DNA of 6,205 nucleotides. It comes from an uncultured Actinomycetes bacterium (GTDB lineage Bacteria > Actinomycetota > Actinomycetes > Nanopelagicales > Nanopelagicaceae). Location: the NCBI GenBank assembly GCA_903893085.1, contig CAITKS010000030.1, positions 1 through 6,205 on the forward strand, written 5' to 3'. The notes under the pieces were generated by a model, which was not told the DNA's origin, searched no databases, and saw only the letters and a list, made by a program, of their open reading frames with translations. This document shows, in pieces, positions 1 through 4,971 of this stretch (its first letter is position 1; every line of letters starts with the position of its first letter). The translations under genes were made by a program, and so were the position numbers.

Positions 1-166
1 CGGCCATCACGATACTTAAATCTGTTCCGGTGGCCCCAGGCAGGGCCAGGACTCCAAATGCCAAAGCAACCGGTGAAATTCCGTTTCCGACATTTGAAAT
101 AAATCGCGAAATAGCCAGTGCGCTAAATCCCGAATGGCCGCAGAGATCACGAAGTTGGGTGCGCAT
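1..166 (-). CDS. MFS transporter (exporter-like), N-terminal fragment
   Basis: The gene runs off the left edge; only the first 55 residues are visible. Reading the minus strand from ATG at 164-166 gives MRTQLRDLCGHSGFSALAIS, then RFISNVGNGISPVALAFGVL and ALPGATGTDLSIVMA. A short cytoplasmic head, a first membrane helix with an R-F-x(4)-G-N-G-I-x-P-V-A-L-A-F pattern, and then a G-x-T-x-x-D-L-S-x-V loop leading into helix 2 match the start of MFS_3-type drug or siderophore exporters (EntS-like). An in-frame TGA lies eight codons upstream at 188-190 and there is no other good start between, so the start is well bounded. The Shine-Dalgarno match is weak (an AGG about 10 nt upstream). The gene is oriented away from the rhodopsin. 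Substrate cannot be told from this fragment. The family call is from pattern recognition, not a search. Confidence 0.72.
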   Translation of the reverse strand, partial: MRTQLRDLCGHSGFSALAISRFISNVGNGISPVALAFGVLALPGATGTDLSIVMA

Positions 167-187
167 TTGAGCAAGCCTAGCGGTGGC

Positions 188-403
188 TCATTTGGGGTAG
201 TCAGGGCGGGTGATGCCCCAAGATTGAGCGTGATTTGACTCTAAATCCTCAAAAAACTTCAAGAAATAGGGCCAAAGAATGATGCAAATCATTGGCAACT
301 GGCGCACAATATTGGTTACCAGGTGGAGTATGTGAGGTTCCTCGAGGATTTCATATGGTGCACCTGGCTTTAAGGGCCGCCCGGTCTTTAAAGTATTAAG
401 CAC
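188..403 (-). CDS. Doubtful 71-codon ORF between MFS gene and rhodopsin
   Basis: This is an open frame from GTG (403) to TGA (188-190), in the same frame as the MFS gene and ending 21 nt before it. The product would have a proline-rich basic head (TGRPLKPGAPYEILEEP), one hydrophobic stretch around residues 29-50 (NIVRQLPMICIILWPYFLKF) and a polar tail ending WGITRPDYPK. I recognise no family. Against it: a GTG start with no properly spaced ribosome binding site, no clear codon-position bias, and a location that covers nearly all the sequence where rhodopsin promoter elements must lie. For it: it would form a tidy two-gene unit with the MFS gene, and few other explanations fill the 256-bp gap. 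It could equally be a chance ORF across a regulatory region. Confidence 0.25.
   Translation of the reverse strand: MLNTLKTGRPLKPGAPYEILEEPHILHLVTNIVRQLPMICIILWPYFLKFFEDLESNHAQSWGITRPDYPK
192..221. repeat. Inverted repeat before the MFS gene
   Basis: TTGGGGTA (192-199) faces TGCCCCAA (214-221), giving 8 paired positions with one G-T wobble around a 14-nt loop. It lies 26-55 nt upstream of the MFS start codon. It could be an operator or a 5' leader hairpin for the MFS gene. A competing GGGC/GCCC pairing (203-206 with 215-218) is also possible. No regulator can be named. Confidence 0.3.
271..296. promoter_or_regulatory. Imperfect 26-bp dyad in the rhodopsin upstream region
   Basis: GCCAA (271-275) and TTGGC (292-296) are inverted repeats that enclose a second, off-centre perfect pair, AATGAT (278-283) and ATCATT (288-293), with a 4-nt spacer. 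This nesting is typical of protein-binding operators but may also be chance in AT-rich sequence. It lies about 127 bp upstream of the rhodopsin start and about 105 bp upstream of the MFS start, so it could serve either gene. The site is inside the doubtful ORF at 188-403. Confidence 0.25.
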
Positions 404-413
404 CTCATGGAGG
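389..413 (+). promoter_or_regulatory. Putative actinorhodopsin -10 and ribosome binding site
   Basis: TAAAGT (389-394) fits the actinobacterial TANNNT -10 pattern. Transcription starting about 7 nt later would give a leader of roughly 20 nt carrying a strong Shine-Dalgarno GGAGG (409-413), 9 nt before the ATG at 423. The ribosome binding site is clear. The -10 is only a candidate, because no good -35 (TTGACA-like) hexamer is seen at the right distance. Confidence 0.4.
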
Positions 414-422
414 CTTATTTAC

Positions 423-1184
423 ATGGTAAATCTAACAAGCAACCAATGGAACCTCGTCTATAACATCTTCTCGTTTGGACTAATTTCCATGCTTGCATGC
501 ACTGTTTACACACTTGTTTCACAAAGTCGTGTACTTCCTAAGTACCGCAACGCTCTCGTAATGTCATCAATGGTTACATTTATTGCTGGCTACCACTACT
601 GGAGAATCTTTAACTCATTCTCAGAATCATCTGAAGGAATGGCTGTTAAAGTTTCTGGAGACCAGGGTGCATTTAACGAGGCATACCGTTATGTTGACTG
701 GCTATTAACTGTTCCTCTACTTCTAGTTGAAGTAATTGCAGTGCTTGCACTTGCAAAGGAAGTTTCAAAGTCACTCATCATGCGTTTGGTTCCAGCAGCA
801 GCTGCGATGATCGCACTTGGTTACCCAGGTGAAATCTCAAACGATCAGAACACACAGGTTCTATACGGTGTTCTTTCAACACTTCCATTCCTATACATCC
901 TCTATGTCTTGTTCGTAGAGCTTGGTAAGTCACTTGATCGCCAGCCAGAAGGAGTTGCAGCAACTATCGGTCGCTTGCGTCTTCTTTTGATCGCGACATG
1001 GGGCGTATACCCAGTCTCATACATCCTTGGTATGGGCGAAGGCATGGCATCTGCTGAGCAATTCGTTGGCGTACAGGTTGGTTACACAATCGCTGACATC
1101 TTGGCAAAGTGCGTATTCGGTCTAACAATCTTGAAGATCGCTCGCATGAAGTCACACGCAGAAGGCATGAAGGACGATCACTAA
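423..1184 (+). CDS. actR: Actinorhodopsin, light-driven outward proton pump
   Basis: This is a seven-helix microbial rhodopsin of the xanthorhodopsin/actinorhodopsin group, 253 residues, full length. It would use all-trans retinal to pump protons out across the cell membrane. Helix C reads RYVDWLLTVPLLLVE, giving Asp92 (proton acceptor), Thr96 and Glu103 (proton donor): the DTE proton-pump motif. Helix G reads YTIADILAKCVFG, giving Asp225 (second counter-ion) and Lys229 (retinal Schiff base). His58 in helix B lies 34 residues before Asp92, the spacing of the His-Asp pair in xanthorhodopsin and Gloeobacter rhodopsin. Leu100 occupies the proteorhodopsin position-105 tuning site, predicting green absorption. 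Gly149 in helix E (YGVLSTLPFLYILY) lies 57 residues after Asp92, matching the Gloeobacter Gly178 that opens the carotenoid-antenna fenestration. The start is fixed by GGAGG 9 nt upstream. No retinal-synthesis gene is in view. Serine codons are mostly TCA, which would suit high expression. Confidence 0.97.
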   Translation: MVNLTSNQWNLVYNIFSFGLISMLACTVYTLVSQSRVLPKYRNALVMSSMVTFIAGYHYWRIFNSFSESSEGMAVKVSGDQGAFNEAYRYVDWLLTVPLLLVEVIAVLALAKEVSKSLIMRLVPAAAAMIALGYPGEISNDQNTQVLYGVLSTLPFLYILYVLFVELGKSLDRQPEGVAATIGRLRLLLIATWGVYPVSYILGMGEGMASAEQFVGVQVGYTIADILAKCVFGLTILKIARMKSHAEGMKDDH

Positions 1185-1203
1185 TCGTCTTAAATAGTTG
1201 AAG

Positions 1204-1237
1204 TTAAAGGGGCGTCGGGAAACCGGCGCCCCTTTAA
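1204..1237 (+). terminator. Strong intrinsic terminator with GAAA tetraloop
   Basis: TTAAAGGGGCG (1204-1214) is perfectly complementary to CGCCCCTTTAA (1227-1237). The stem continues through a T-G wobble and C-G, G-C, G-C pairs to a GAAA tetraloop at 1219-1222, making a 15-bp stem with a GNRA cap. It begins 19 nt after the rhodopsin stop codon. A short U-rich run (the TTTAATATTTG tract) follows the GC core. It should end most rhodopsin transcripts and protect the mRNA 3' end. The near-symmetric A/T flanks mean it could also work in reverse. Confidence 0.93.
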
Positions 1238-1255
1238 TATTTGTAGGATAGTTCT

Positions 1256-1522
1256 ATGACTAATGCACCTATTTCAAAATATGCGCTTAATAATTACAGA
1301 ATGGCGAGTTATCTACTCTTCGCCATTGGATTAATCAATTTGCGTTATCAAACTGGCAAAGATGGAGTTTTGGTAAATAGCGCAGCAGTGTTCATTCCTG
1401 GATTTATCGCACTTTCACTAACTTTTGTTAAAGGTGCCCATGGATTACTGGCAAAGCGTTCAGTAATGCTCGCTCTTGGGGTAATTGGTGGAGTACTCGT
1501 TGCCTGGGCAATCACTAATTAG
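1256..1522 (+). CDS. Small membrane protein of unknown function
   Basis: An 88-residue protein that I do not recognise. It has a short polar head (MTNAPISKYALNNYR), then three predicted membrane segments: about residues 15-29 (RMASYLLFAIGLINL), 38-58 (VLVNSAAVFIPGFIALSLTF) and 68-86 (RSVMLALGVIGGVLVAWAI). The first loop contains RYQTGKDG and the second KGAHGLLAKR, so the N-terminus is probably outside if the positive-inside rule places the KR-rich second loop in the cytoplasm; this is uncertain. AGGA at 1245-1248, 7 nt before the ATG, supports the start. It ends in adjacent stops (TAG then TAA). The start is only 18 nt after the rhodopsin terminator stem, leaving almost no room for a separate promoter, so read-through from the rhodopsin gene is a plausible source of its mRNA. 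A role beside the rhodopsin is only a guess from position. Confidence 0.8.
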   Translation: MTNAPISKYALNNYRMASYLLFAIGLINLRYQTGKDGVLVNSAAVFIPGFIALSLTFVKGAHGLLAKRSVMLALGVIGGVLVAWAITN

Positions 1523-1539
1523 TAATTAGTTCGTAGCTA

Positions 1540-1875
1540 TTATTTTCGAAAAGAAATATCGCTCTTCTTCATCGCACTAATCAAGATTCGAATCGCATTT
1601 GGTCCCATGCCATGCAAATCTTTAATGGCATCCAACGAGTATTTTCGTAAGTCACTTACTTTGTAAAGTCCTTCATCAATTAGCGCTCTGCGCGCAGGTG
1701 CTGCCAATCCAAGTTCGCGCCAAACGCCATCGACTGCAGCGTAGGCATCCAAATCAACCTCGCTATTGGATGCCAAATTGTTTGAAGCACTTGCTTTAGC
1801 CGCACGTCTTGCTGCGGCTTCGCGCATAATTTTGGCTTGCGTCATCTTTAATTTAGCGCGCGAAGGTTTAGCCAT
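1540..1875 (-). CDS. Helix-hairpin-helix (RNAP alpha-CTD-like) small protein
   Basis: A 111-residue protein with two parts. Residues 1-32 are a basic, alanine-rich helix (MAKPSRAKLKMTQAKIMREA...) likely to contact nucleic acid. After a polar linker (33-48), residues 50-104 (VWRELGLAAPARRALIDEGL, then YKVSDLRKYSLDAIKDLHGM) match the fold of RNA polymerase alpha C-terminal or HhH domains: 'LGLaapARRALideGLykVsDL' followed by the hairpin LHGMGPNAIRIL with the key GMGP at 89-92. Small actinobacterial proteins of this type are usually annotated as DNA-binding or hypothetical. A specific role is unknown. There is no Shine-Dalgarno; instead TAATAT lies 6 nt before the ATG, suggesting a leaderless mRNA. 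The gene is downstream of tRNA-Leu on the same strand and converges on the small membrane gene with a 17-nt gap. Confidence 0.85.
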   Translation of the reverse strand: MAKPSRAKLKMTQAKIMREAAARRAAKASASNNLASNSEVDLDAYAAVDGVWRELGLAAPARRALIDEGLYKVSDLRKYSLDAIKDLHGMGPNAIRILISAMKKSDISFRK

Positions 1876-1881
1876 ACATAA

Positions 1882-1887
1882 ATATTA
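1882..1887 (-). promoter_or_regulatory. Candidate -10 hexamer for leaderless HhH gene
   Basis: On the minus strand TAATAT (1887 down to 1882) ends 6 nt before the A of the ATG at 1875. A transcript would then begin at or next to the start codon. This TANNNT-N6-ATG layout is the known signature of leaderless genes in actinobacteria. Any -35 contact would fall inside the 3' end of the tRNA-Leu gene. There is no Shine-Dalgarno, which agrees with this reading. Co-transcription with and processing from the tRNA is the alternative. Confidence 0.5.
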
Positions 1888-1892
1888 ACTGC

Positions 1893-1974
1893 TGGTGCGG
1901 GAGGCGGGACTTGAACCCGCACGCCGGAGCACAAGTTCCTAAGACTTGCGTGTCTGCCATTTCACCACTCCCGC
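1893..1974 (-). tRNA. tRNA-Leu (anticodon UAG)
   Basis: The minus strand folds into a complete class II tRNA. The acceptor stem is GCGGGAG (1974-1968) with CTCCCGC (1903-1897), discriminator A (1896) and encoded CCA (1895-1893). The anticodon arm is CAAGT-CTTAGGA-ACTTG, which places UAG at 1941-1939. The T arm is GCGGG-TTCAAGT-CCCGC. The D region has the GTGGTGAAATGGCAGAC pattern typical of leucine tRNAs. The variable arm is short for leucine, about 11 nt. The tRNA reads CUA and, with wobble, other CUN codons. The gene lies between the divergent HhH gene and xylA upstream regions. Confidence 0.96.
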
Positions 1975-1982
1975 TGGAGTGT

Positions 1983-2007
1983 CATGAGAATGTTACAAAA
2001 ACTCATG
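1983..2007 (-). promoter_or_regulatory. Probable tRNA-Leu promoter region with small dyad
   Basis: On the minus strand TAACAT (1995 down to 1990) is a possible -10 hexamer, 15 nt before the tRNA, which would give a leader of about 8 nt. It sits between the inverted 6-mers CATGAG (1983-1988) and CTCATG (2002-2007). No convincing -35 is seen. The dyad could be a regulator site shared with the divergent xylA promoter, or chance. Confidence 0.25.
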
Positions 2008-2016
2008 TACTGGTGC

Positions 2017-2045
2017 TTAGGTTAGAGGTAAGTTCGCCTTATACA
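2017..2045 (+). promoter_or_regulatory. Candidate xylA promoter
   Basis: TTAGGT (2017-2022) and TATACA (2040-2045) are separated by 17 nt, the ideal spacing. The -10 shares four of six bases with TATAAT, while the -35 is poor. Transcription from here would leave an approximately 65-nt leader containing a short GC-rich hairpin option (GGGC at 2053-2056 with GCCC at 2063-2066). No classical xylose repressor operator is recognised. Confidence 0.3.
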
Positions 2046-2117
2046 AAATTATGGGCTCACGGGCCCGAAAGCTGCGCTGGATTAGTGCACTTTTTAGCGA
2101 TGAAGCGAGGAAGTTAA

Positions 2118-3275
2118 ATGTCATTTACACCAACACCTGCCGACAAGTTCACCTTTGGACTTTGGACCGTCGGTTGGCAAGCGCGTGATCCATTCGGCGA
2201 TGCCACTCGTGGCGCCTTAGATCCGGTGCGCACTGTTAATGAATTAGCAGCGCGTGGTGCTTACGGTGTGACATTTCACGATGATGATTTAATTCCATTT
2301 GGTAGCGATGATGCTTCACGTCGTGGACATATTGATCGTTTCAAGAAAGCTCTTGATGAGACCGGAATGAAGGTTCCGATGGCAACAACAAATCTTTTCT
2401 CACACCCAGTCTTTAAAGATGGTGCATTCACCAGCAATGATCGCGACATTCGCCGTTATTCACTTCGCAAAGCGATGCGCAATATCGAACTTGCAGTCGA
2501 ATTAGGTGCGCATACTTATGTTTGTTGGGGCGGTCGCGAAGGCGCCGAATCCGACGCGGCAAAGGATGCCTACGTTGCACATGAGCGTATGCGCGAAGCA
2601 TTTAACTTACTTAGCCAATTTGTTTTAGATAACGGTTACAAGATTAAGTTTGCAATTGAACCAAAACCAAATGAACCACGTGGCGATATCTTCTTGCCAA
2701 CGATTGGCCATGCACTTGCTTTCATCTACACGTTAGATCATCCAGAGTTAGTTGGCTTAAACCCTGAAGTTGGCCACGAGCAAATGGCTGGACTTAACTT
2801 TGTTCACGGTATCGCGCAAGCTCTGTGGCAGAAGAAGTTATTCCACATTGATTTAAATGGACAACACGGTCCAAAGTTCGATCAAGATTTAGTATTCGGA
2901 CATGGCGATCTCAAGTCAGCCTTCTTCCTCGTAGAACTTCTTGAGCGCTACAAATACGATGGACCAAAGCATTTTGATTACAAGCCAGGTCGCACCGAAG
3001 ATGACAAAGGTGTTTGGGATTCAGCAACTGCAAATATGCGCACCTATTTAGCTCTGAAAGAGCGCGCAACTGCTTATCGCAACGACCCACGTGTTATTGC
3101 AGCCCAGAAAGATTCAAATATTCCTGGACTTACCGAGAACACAATGGCTGCGGGCGAGAGTTGGAAAGATCTTGCTAAGGATTCATTCGATGTTGAGGCC
3201 GCCGGAGTTCGCGGATATCAATATGAAGCCCTTAATCAACTCGCGCTAGAGCACTTAATGGGGTTCGGAAAGTAA
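2118..3275 (+). CDS. xylA: Xylose isomerase, class I
   Basis: Converts D-xylose to D-xylulose (and glucose to fructose) in the cytoplasm, using two Mg2+ or Mn2+ ions. The 385 residues follow the Streptomyces-type class I numbering exactly. His54 and Asp57 ([10 protein letters not shown]) are the ring-opening pair. Phe26, Phe94 and Trp137 (CWGGREG) line the sugar pocket. Glu181 and Lys183 lie in [11 protein letters not shown]. Glu217 and His220 lie in NPEVGHEQ. Asp245, Asp255 and Asp257 ([15 protein letters not shown]) and Asp287 (FDYKPGR) complete the two metal sites. No key residue is missing. GAGGAAG at 2107-2113 (AGGA 6 nt before ATG) supports the start. The C-terminal arm used for tetramer contacts is present. 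No xylulokinase, xylose transporter or repressor gene is in view. The gene lies 26 nt upstream of argS, in the same direction, and may be partly co-transcribed with it. Confidence 0.97.
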   Translation: MSFTPTPADKFTFGLWTVGWQARDPFGDATRGALDPVRTVNELAARGAYGVTFHDDDLIPFGSDDASRRGHIDRFKKALDETGMKVPMATTNLFSHPVFKDGAFTSNDRDIRRYSLRKAMRNIELAVELGAHTYVCWGGREGAESDAAKDAYVAHERMREAFNLLSQFVLDNGYKIKFAIEPKPNEPRGDIFLPTIGHALAFIYTLDHPELVGLNPEVGHEQMAGLNFVHGIAQALWQKKLFHIDLNGQHGPKFDQDLVFGHGDLKSAFFLVELLERYKYDGPKHFDYKPGRTEDDKGVWDSATANMRTYLALKERATAYRNDPRVIAAQKDSNIPGLTENTMAAGESWKDLAKDSFDVEAAGVRGYQYEALNQLALEHLMGFGK

Positions 3276-3281
3276 ATTCTC

Positions 3282-3300
3282 AGGCAGGGTAACCTTGCCT
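3282..3300 (+). promoter_or_regulatory. Hairpin with embedded -10-like hexamer before argS
   Basis: AGGCAGGG (3282-3289) pairs with CCTTGCCT (3293-3300), 8 pairs with one G-U, around a 3-nt TAA loop. It ends one base before the argS GTG. Within it TAACCT (3290-3295) fits TANNNT and lies 6 nt before the GTG, the spacing of leaderless actinobacterial promoters. No T-tract follows, so it is not a normal intrinsic terminator. It could be a promoter/operator for argS-lysA, or an RNA hairpin limiting argS translation in transcripts that read in from xylA. Confidence 0.42.
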
Positions 3301-3301
3301 A

Positions 3302-4966
3302 GTGAGTTCGCATTCTGATTTATTAGCAGCCCAGATTCAGGCTGCAATTTCGCGCGCCATCGAGCGTGGAGATTTGATCGGAACCGTTCCAACCACCATT
3401 CCTTTAGAGCGACCTAAGAATCGCGATCATGGCGATTACGCATCTTCTATCGCCCTGCAATTGGCAAAGCCTGCCGGTAAGAACCCGCGCGATGTGGCCG
3501 CAATGCTCAAAGCCGATCTGGAATCTCTGGAAGAAGTTAGCGCTGTAGAAATTGCAGGCCCTGGCTTTATCAATATCACTTTAAATCGCGCTAGCCAAGC
3601 TGATTTGGTTCGCACCATATTAACTGCGCAAGAAAAGTATGGCCGTGGCGTTGCCTTGGCTGGCGTAAAGATCAACTTGGAATTTATTAGCGCCAACCCA
3701 ACCGGTCCACTTCACTTGGGACATACTCGTTGGGCCGCTGTCGGTGATGCACTTGGTCGCGTATTAACGGCTGCCGGTGCGCAAGTAACTCGCGAGTTTT
3801 ATATCAACGATCGCGGCAATCAAATGGATCTCTTTGGCCAATCTGTTCAGGCTGCTGCAATGGGTCAACCAATTCCAGAAAATGGTTACCAGGGCGATTA
3901 CATTGCAGATTTAGCGAAAGACGTTCTTGCGCAGAATCCGGCAATTACTTCACTGGCAGATGAGCAACGGCTAATCGCATTTCGTGAGGCTGCCTATCAA
4001 CTTCAATTAAAAGATCAACAGCGCGTTCTCGACACATTTAACACTCACTTCGATGTCTGGTTCTCAGAACGATCGCTACATGATGGCGGAAGCGTCGAAC
4101 ACGGTGTTGATAAATTGCGCTCGCAAGGACATGTATTTGAAGTAGATGGCGCTACCTGGTTGCGCACAACCGATTTTGGCGATGATAAAGATCGCGTTTT
4201 GGTAAAGGCCAATGGCGAACTAACTTACTTCTCATCAGATACTGCTTACTACATCAATAAACGCGAACGCGGTTTTGATATCTGTATCTACATGTTGGGC
4301 GCCGATCATCACGGTTACATACATCGCTTAAAGGCAACAGCTGCATGTGCGGGTGATAACCCCGAATACAACATCGATGTGCTTATCGGTCAGTTGGTAA
4401 AGATCATGGAAGGCGGGGAAGAGGTAAAGCTTTCCAAGCGCGCCGGAACAATTATTACTTTGGAAGAGTTAGTTGAAAAAGTTGGCGTTGACGCTGCCCG
4501 TTATACGTTAATTCGCTATCCCGTTGATACTCCAATGGTTATGGATATTGATATTTTGAAGCGCAATACAAATGAGAATCCGGTTTATTACGTGCAATAT
4601 GCACACGCACGTATCGCGGCGGTTCTGCGCAATGCAACCGAATTAAAGATTCCAGCAGGACTGGAAAACTTTGATCCTGCCCAACTTAGCCATGATCGCG
4701 AAAATGAATTGCTTGGCTCACTTGCCGAATTCCCGCGCATCGTCGCTGGTGCCGCCGAACTTCGTGAGCCACACCGCATCGCTCGTTATCTTGAAGAGTT
4801 AGCTGGGGTTTATCACGGCTTCTACGCGGACTGCCGCGTGTTGCCAATGGGCGATGAGCCAGTCTCGCCAATTCATAGCGCCCGAATTAATTTATGTGCG
4901 GCAACTCTGCAAGTACTGAAGAATGGTCTTGATTTACTTGGCGTTAGCGCGCCAGAGAGGATGTAA
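3302..4966 (+). CDS. argS: Arginyl-tRNA synthetase
   Basis: A class I synthetase that charges tRNA-Arg with arginine for translation. The 554 residues are within the usual range of about 550-590. Residues 5-95 form the ArgRS-specific N-terminal domain that binds the tRNA D-loop (includes RPKNRDHGDYASSIALQLAK). The Rossmann catalytic core starts with ISANPTGPLHLGHTRW; HLGH at 138-141 is the HIGH signature. YINDRGNQMD (168-176) and GADHHGYIHRLKA (333-345) are conserved ArgRS blocks. KLSKR (376-380) is the KMSK-loop variant. From about 425 the DALR anticodon-binding domain includes NPVYYVQYAHARI and the chain ends in the characteristic PERM. GTG is chosen as start: no in-frame ATG fits the conserved N-terminus. 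The best ribosome-binding match (AGGG, 3286-3289) is 12 nt away, so leaderless translation is possible. The next gene is lysA after 5 nt, an arrangement known from Corynebacterium and other actinobacteria. Confidence 0.97.
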   Translation: MSSHSDLLAAQIQAAISRAIERGDLIGTVPTTIPLERPKNRDHGDYASSIALQLAKPAGKNPRDVAAMLKADLESLEEVSAVEIAGPGFINITLNRASQADLVRTILTAQEKYGRGVALAGVKINLEFISANPTGPLHLGHTRWAAVGDALGRVLTAAGAQVTREFYINDRGNQMDLFGQSVQAAAMGQPIPENGYQGDYIADLAKDVLAQNPAITSLADEQRLIAFREAAYQLQLKDQQRVLDTFNTHFDVWFSERSLHDGGSVEHGVDKLRSQGHVFEVDGATWLRTTDFGDDKDRVLVKANGELTYFSSDTAYYINKRERGFDICIYMLGADHHGYIHRLKATAACAGDNPEYNIDVLIGQLVKIMEGGEEVKLSKRAGTIITLEELVEKVGVDAARYTLIRYPVDTPMVMDIDILKRNTNENPVYYVQYAHARIAAVLRNATELKIPAGLENFDPAQLSHDRENELLGSLAEFPRIVAGAAELREPHRIARYLEELAGVYHGFYADCRVLPMGDEPVSPIHSARINLCAATLQVLKNGLDLLGVSAPERM

Positions 4967-4971
4967 AAACC

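Noticed and set aside
778..1155. Two minus-strand open frames (61 and 63 codons) inside the rhodopsin gene
   Set aside because: They are antisense to a gene with full family motifs, have no ribosome binding sites and give arginine/leucine-rich products without recognisable features.
1514..1530. ACTAATTAGT palindrome and AATTAGT repeat at the convergent gene ends
   Set aside because: AT-only stem of low stability across the stop codons TAG/TAA; not convincing as a terminator or a recombination site.
1893..1974. tRNA-Leu as an integration (att) site for a mobile element
   Set aside because: No integrase gene and no repeat of the tRNA 3' end elsewhere in the window.
2051..2067. GC-rich GGGC/GCCC hairpin in the xylA leader as a riboswitch
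   Set aside because: Only a 4-bp stem; leader is about 65 nt and matches no riboswitch core I know.
1911..2117. Plus-strand 68-codon open frame upstream of xylA
   Set aside because: It starts inside the antisense of the tRNA-Leu gene and runs through the xylA promoter and leader; its product looks like translated non-coding DNA.
3436..3696. Minus-strand 86-codon open frame within argS
   Set aside because: Shadow of argS, whose N-terminal domain and HIGH region are clearly coding on the plus strand.
4588..4871. Two minus-strand open frames within the argS anticodon-binding domain
   Set aside because: Antisense shadows; the plus strand encodes the conserved DALR domain there.
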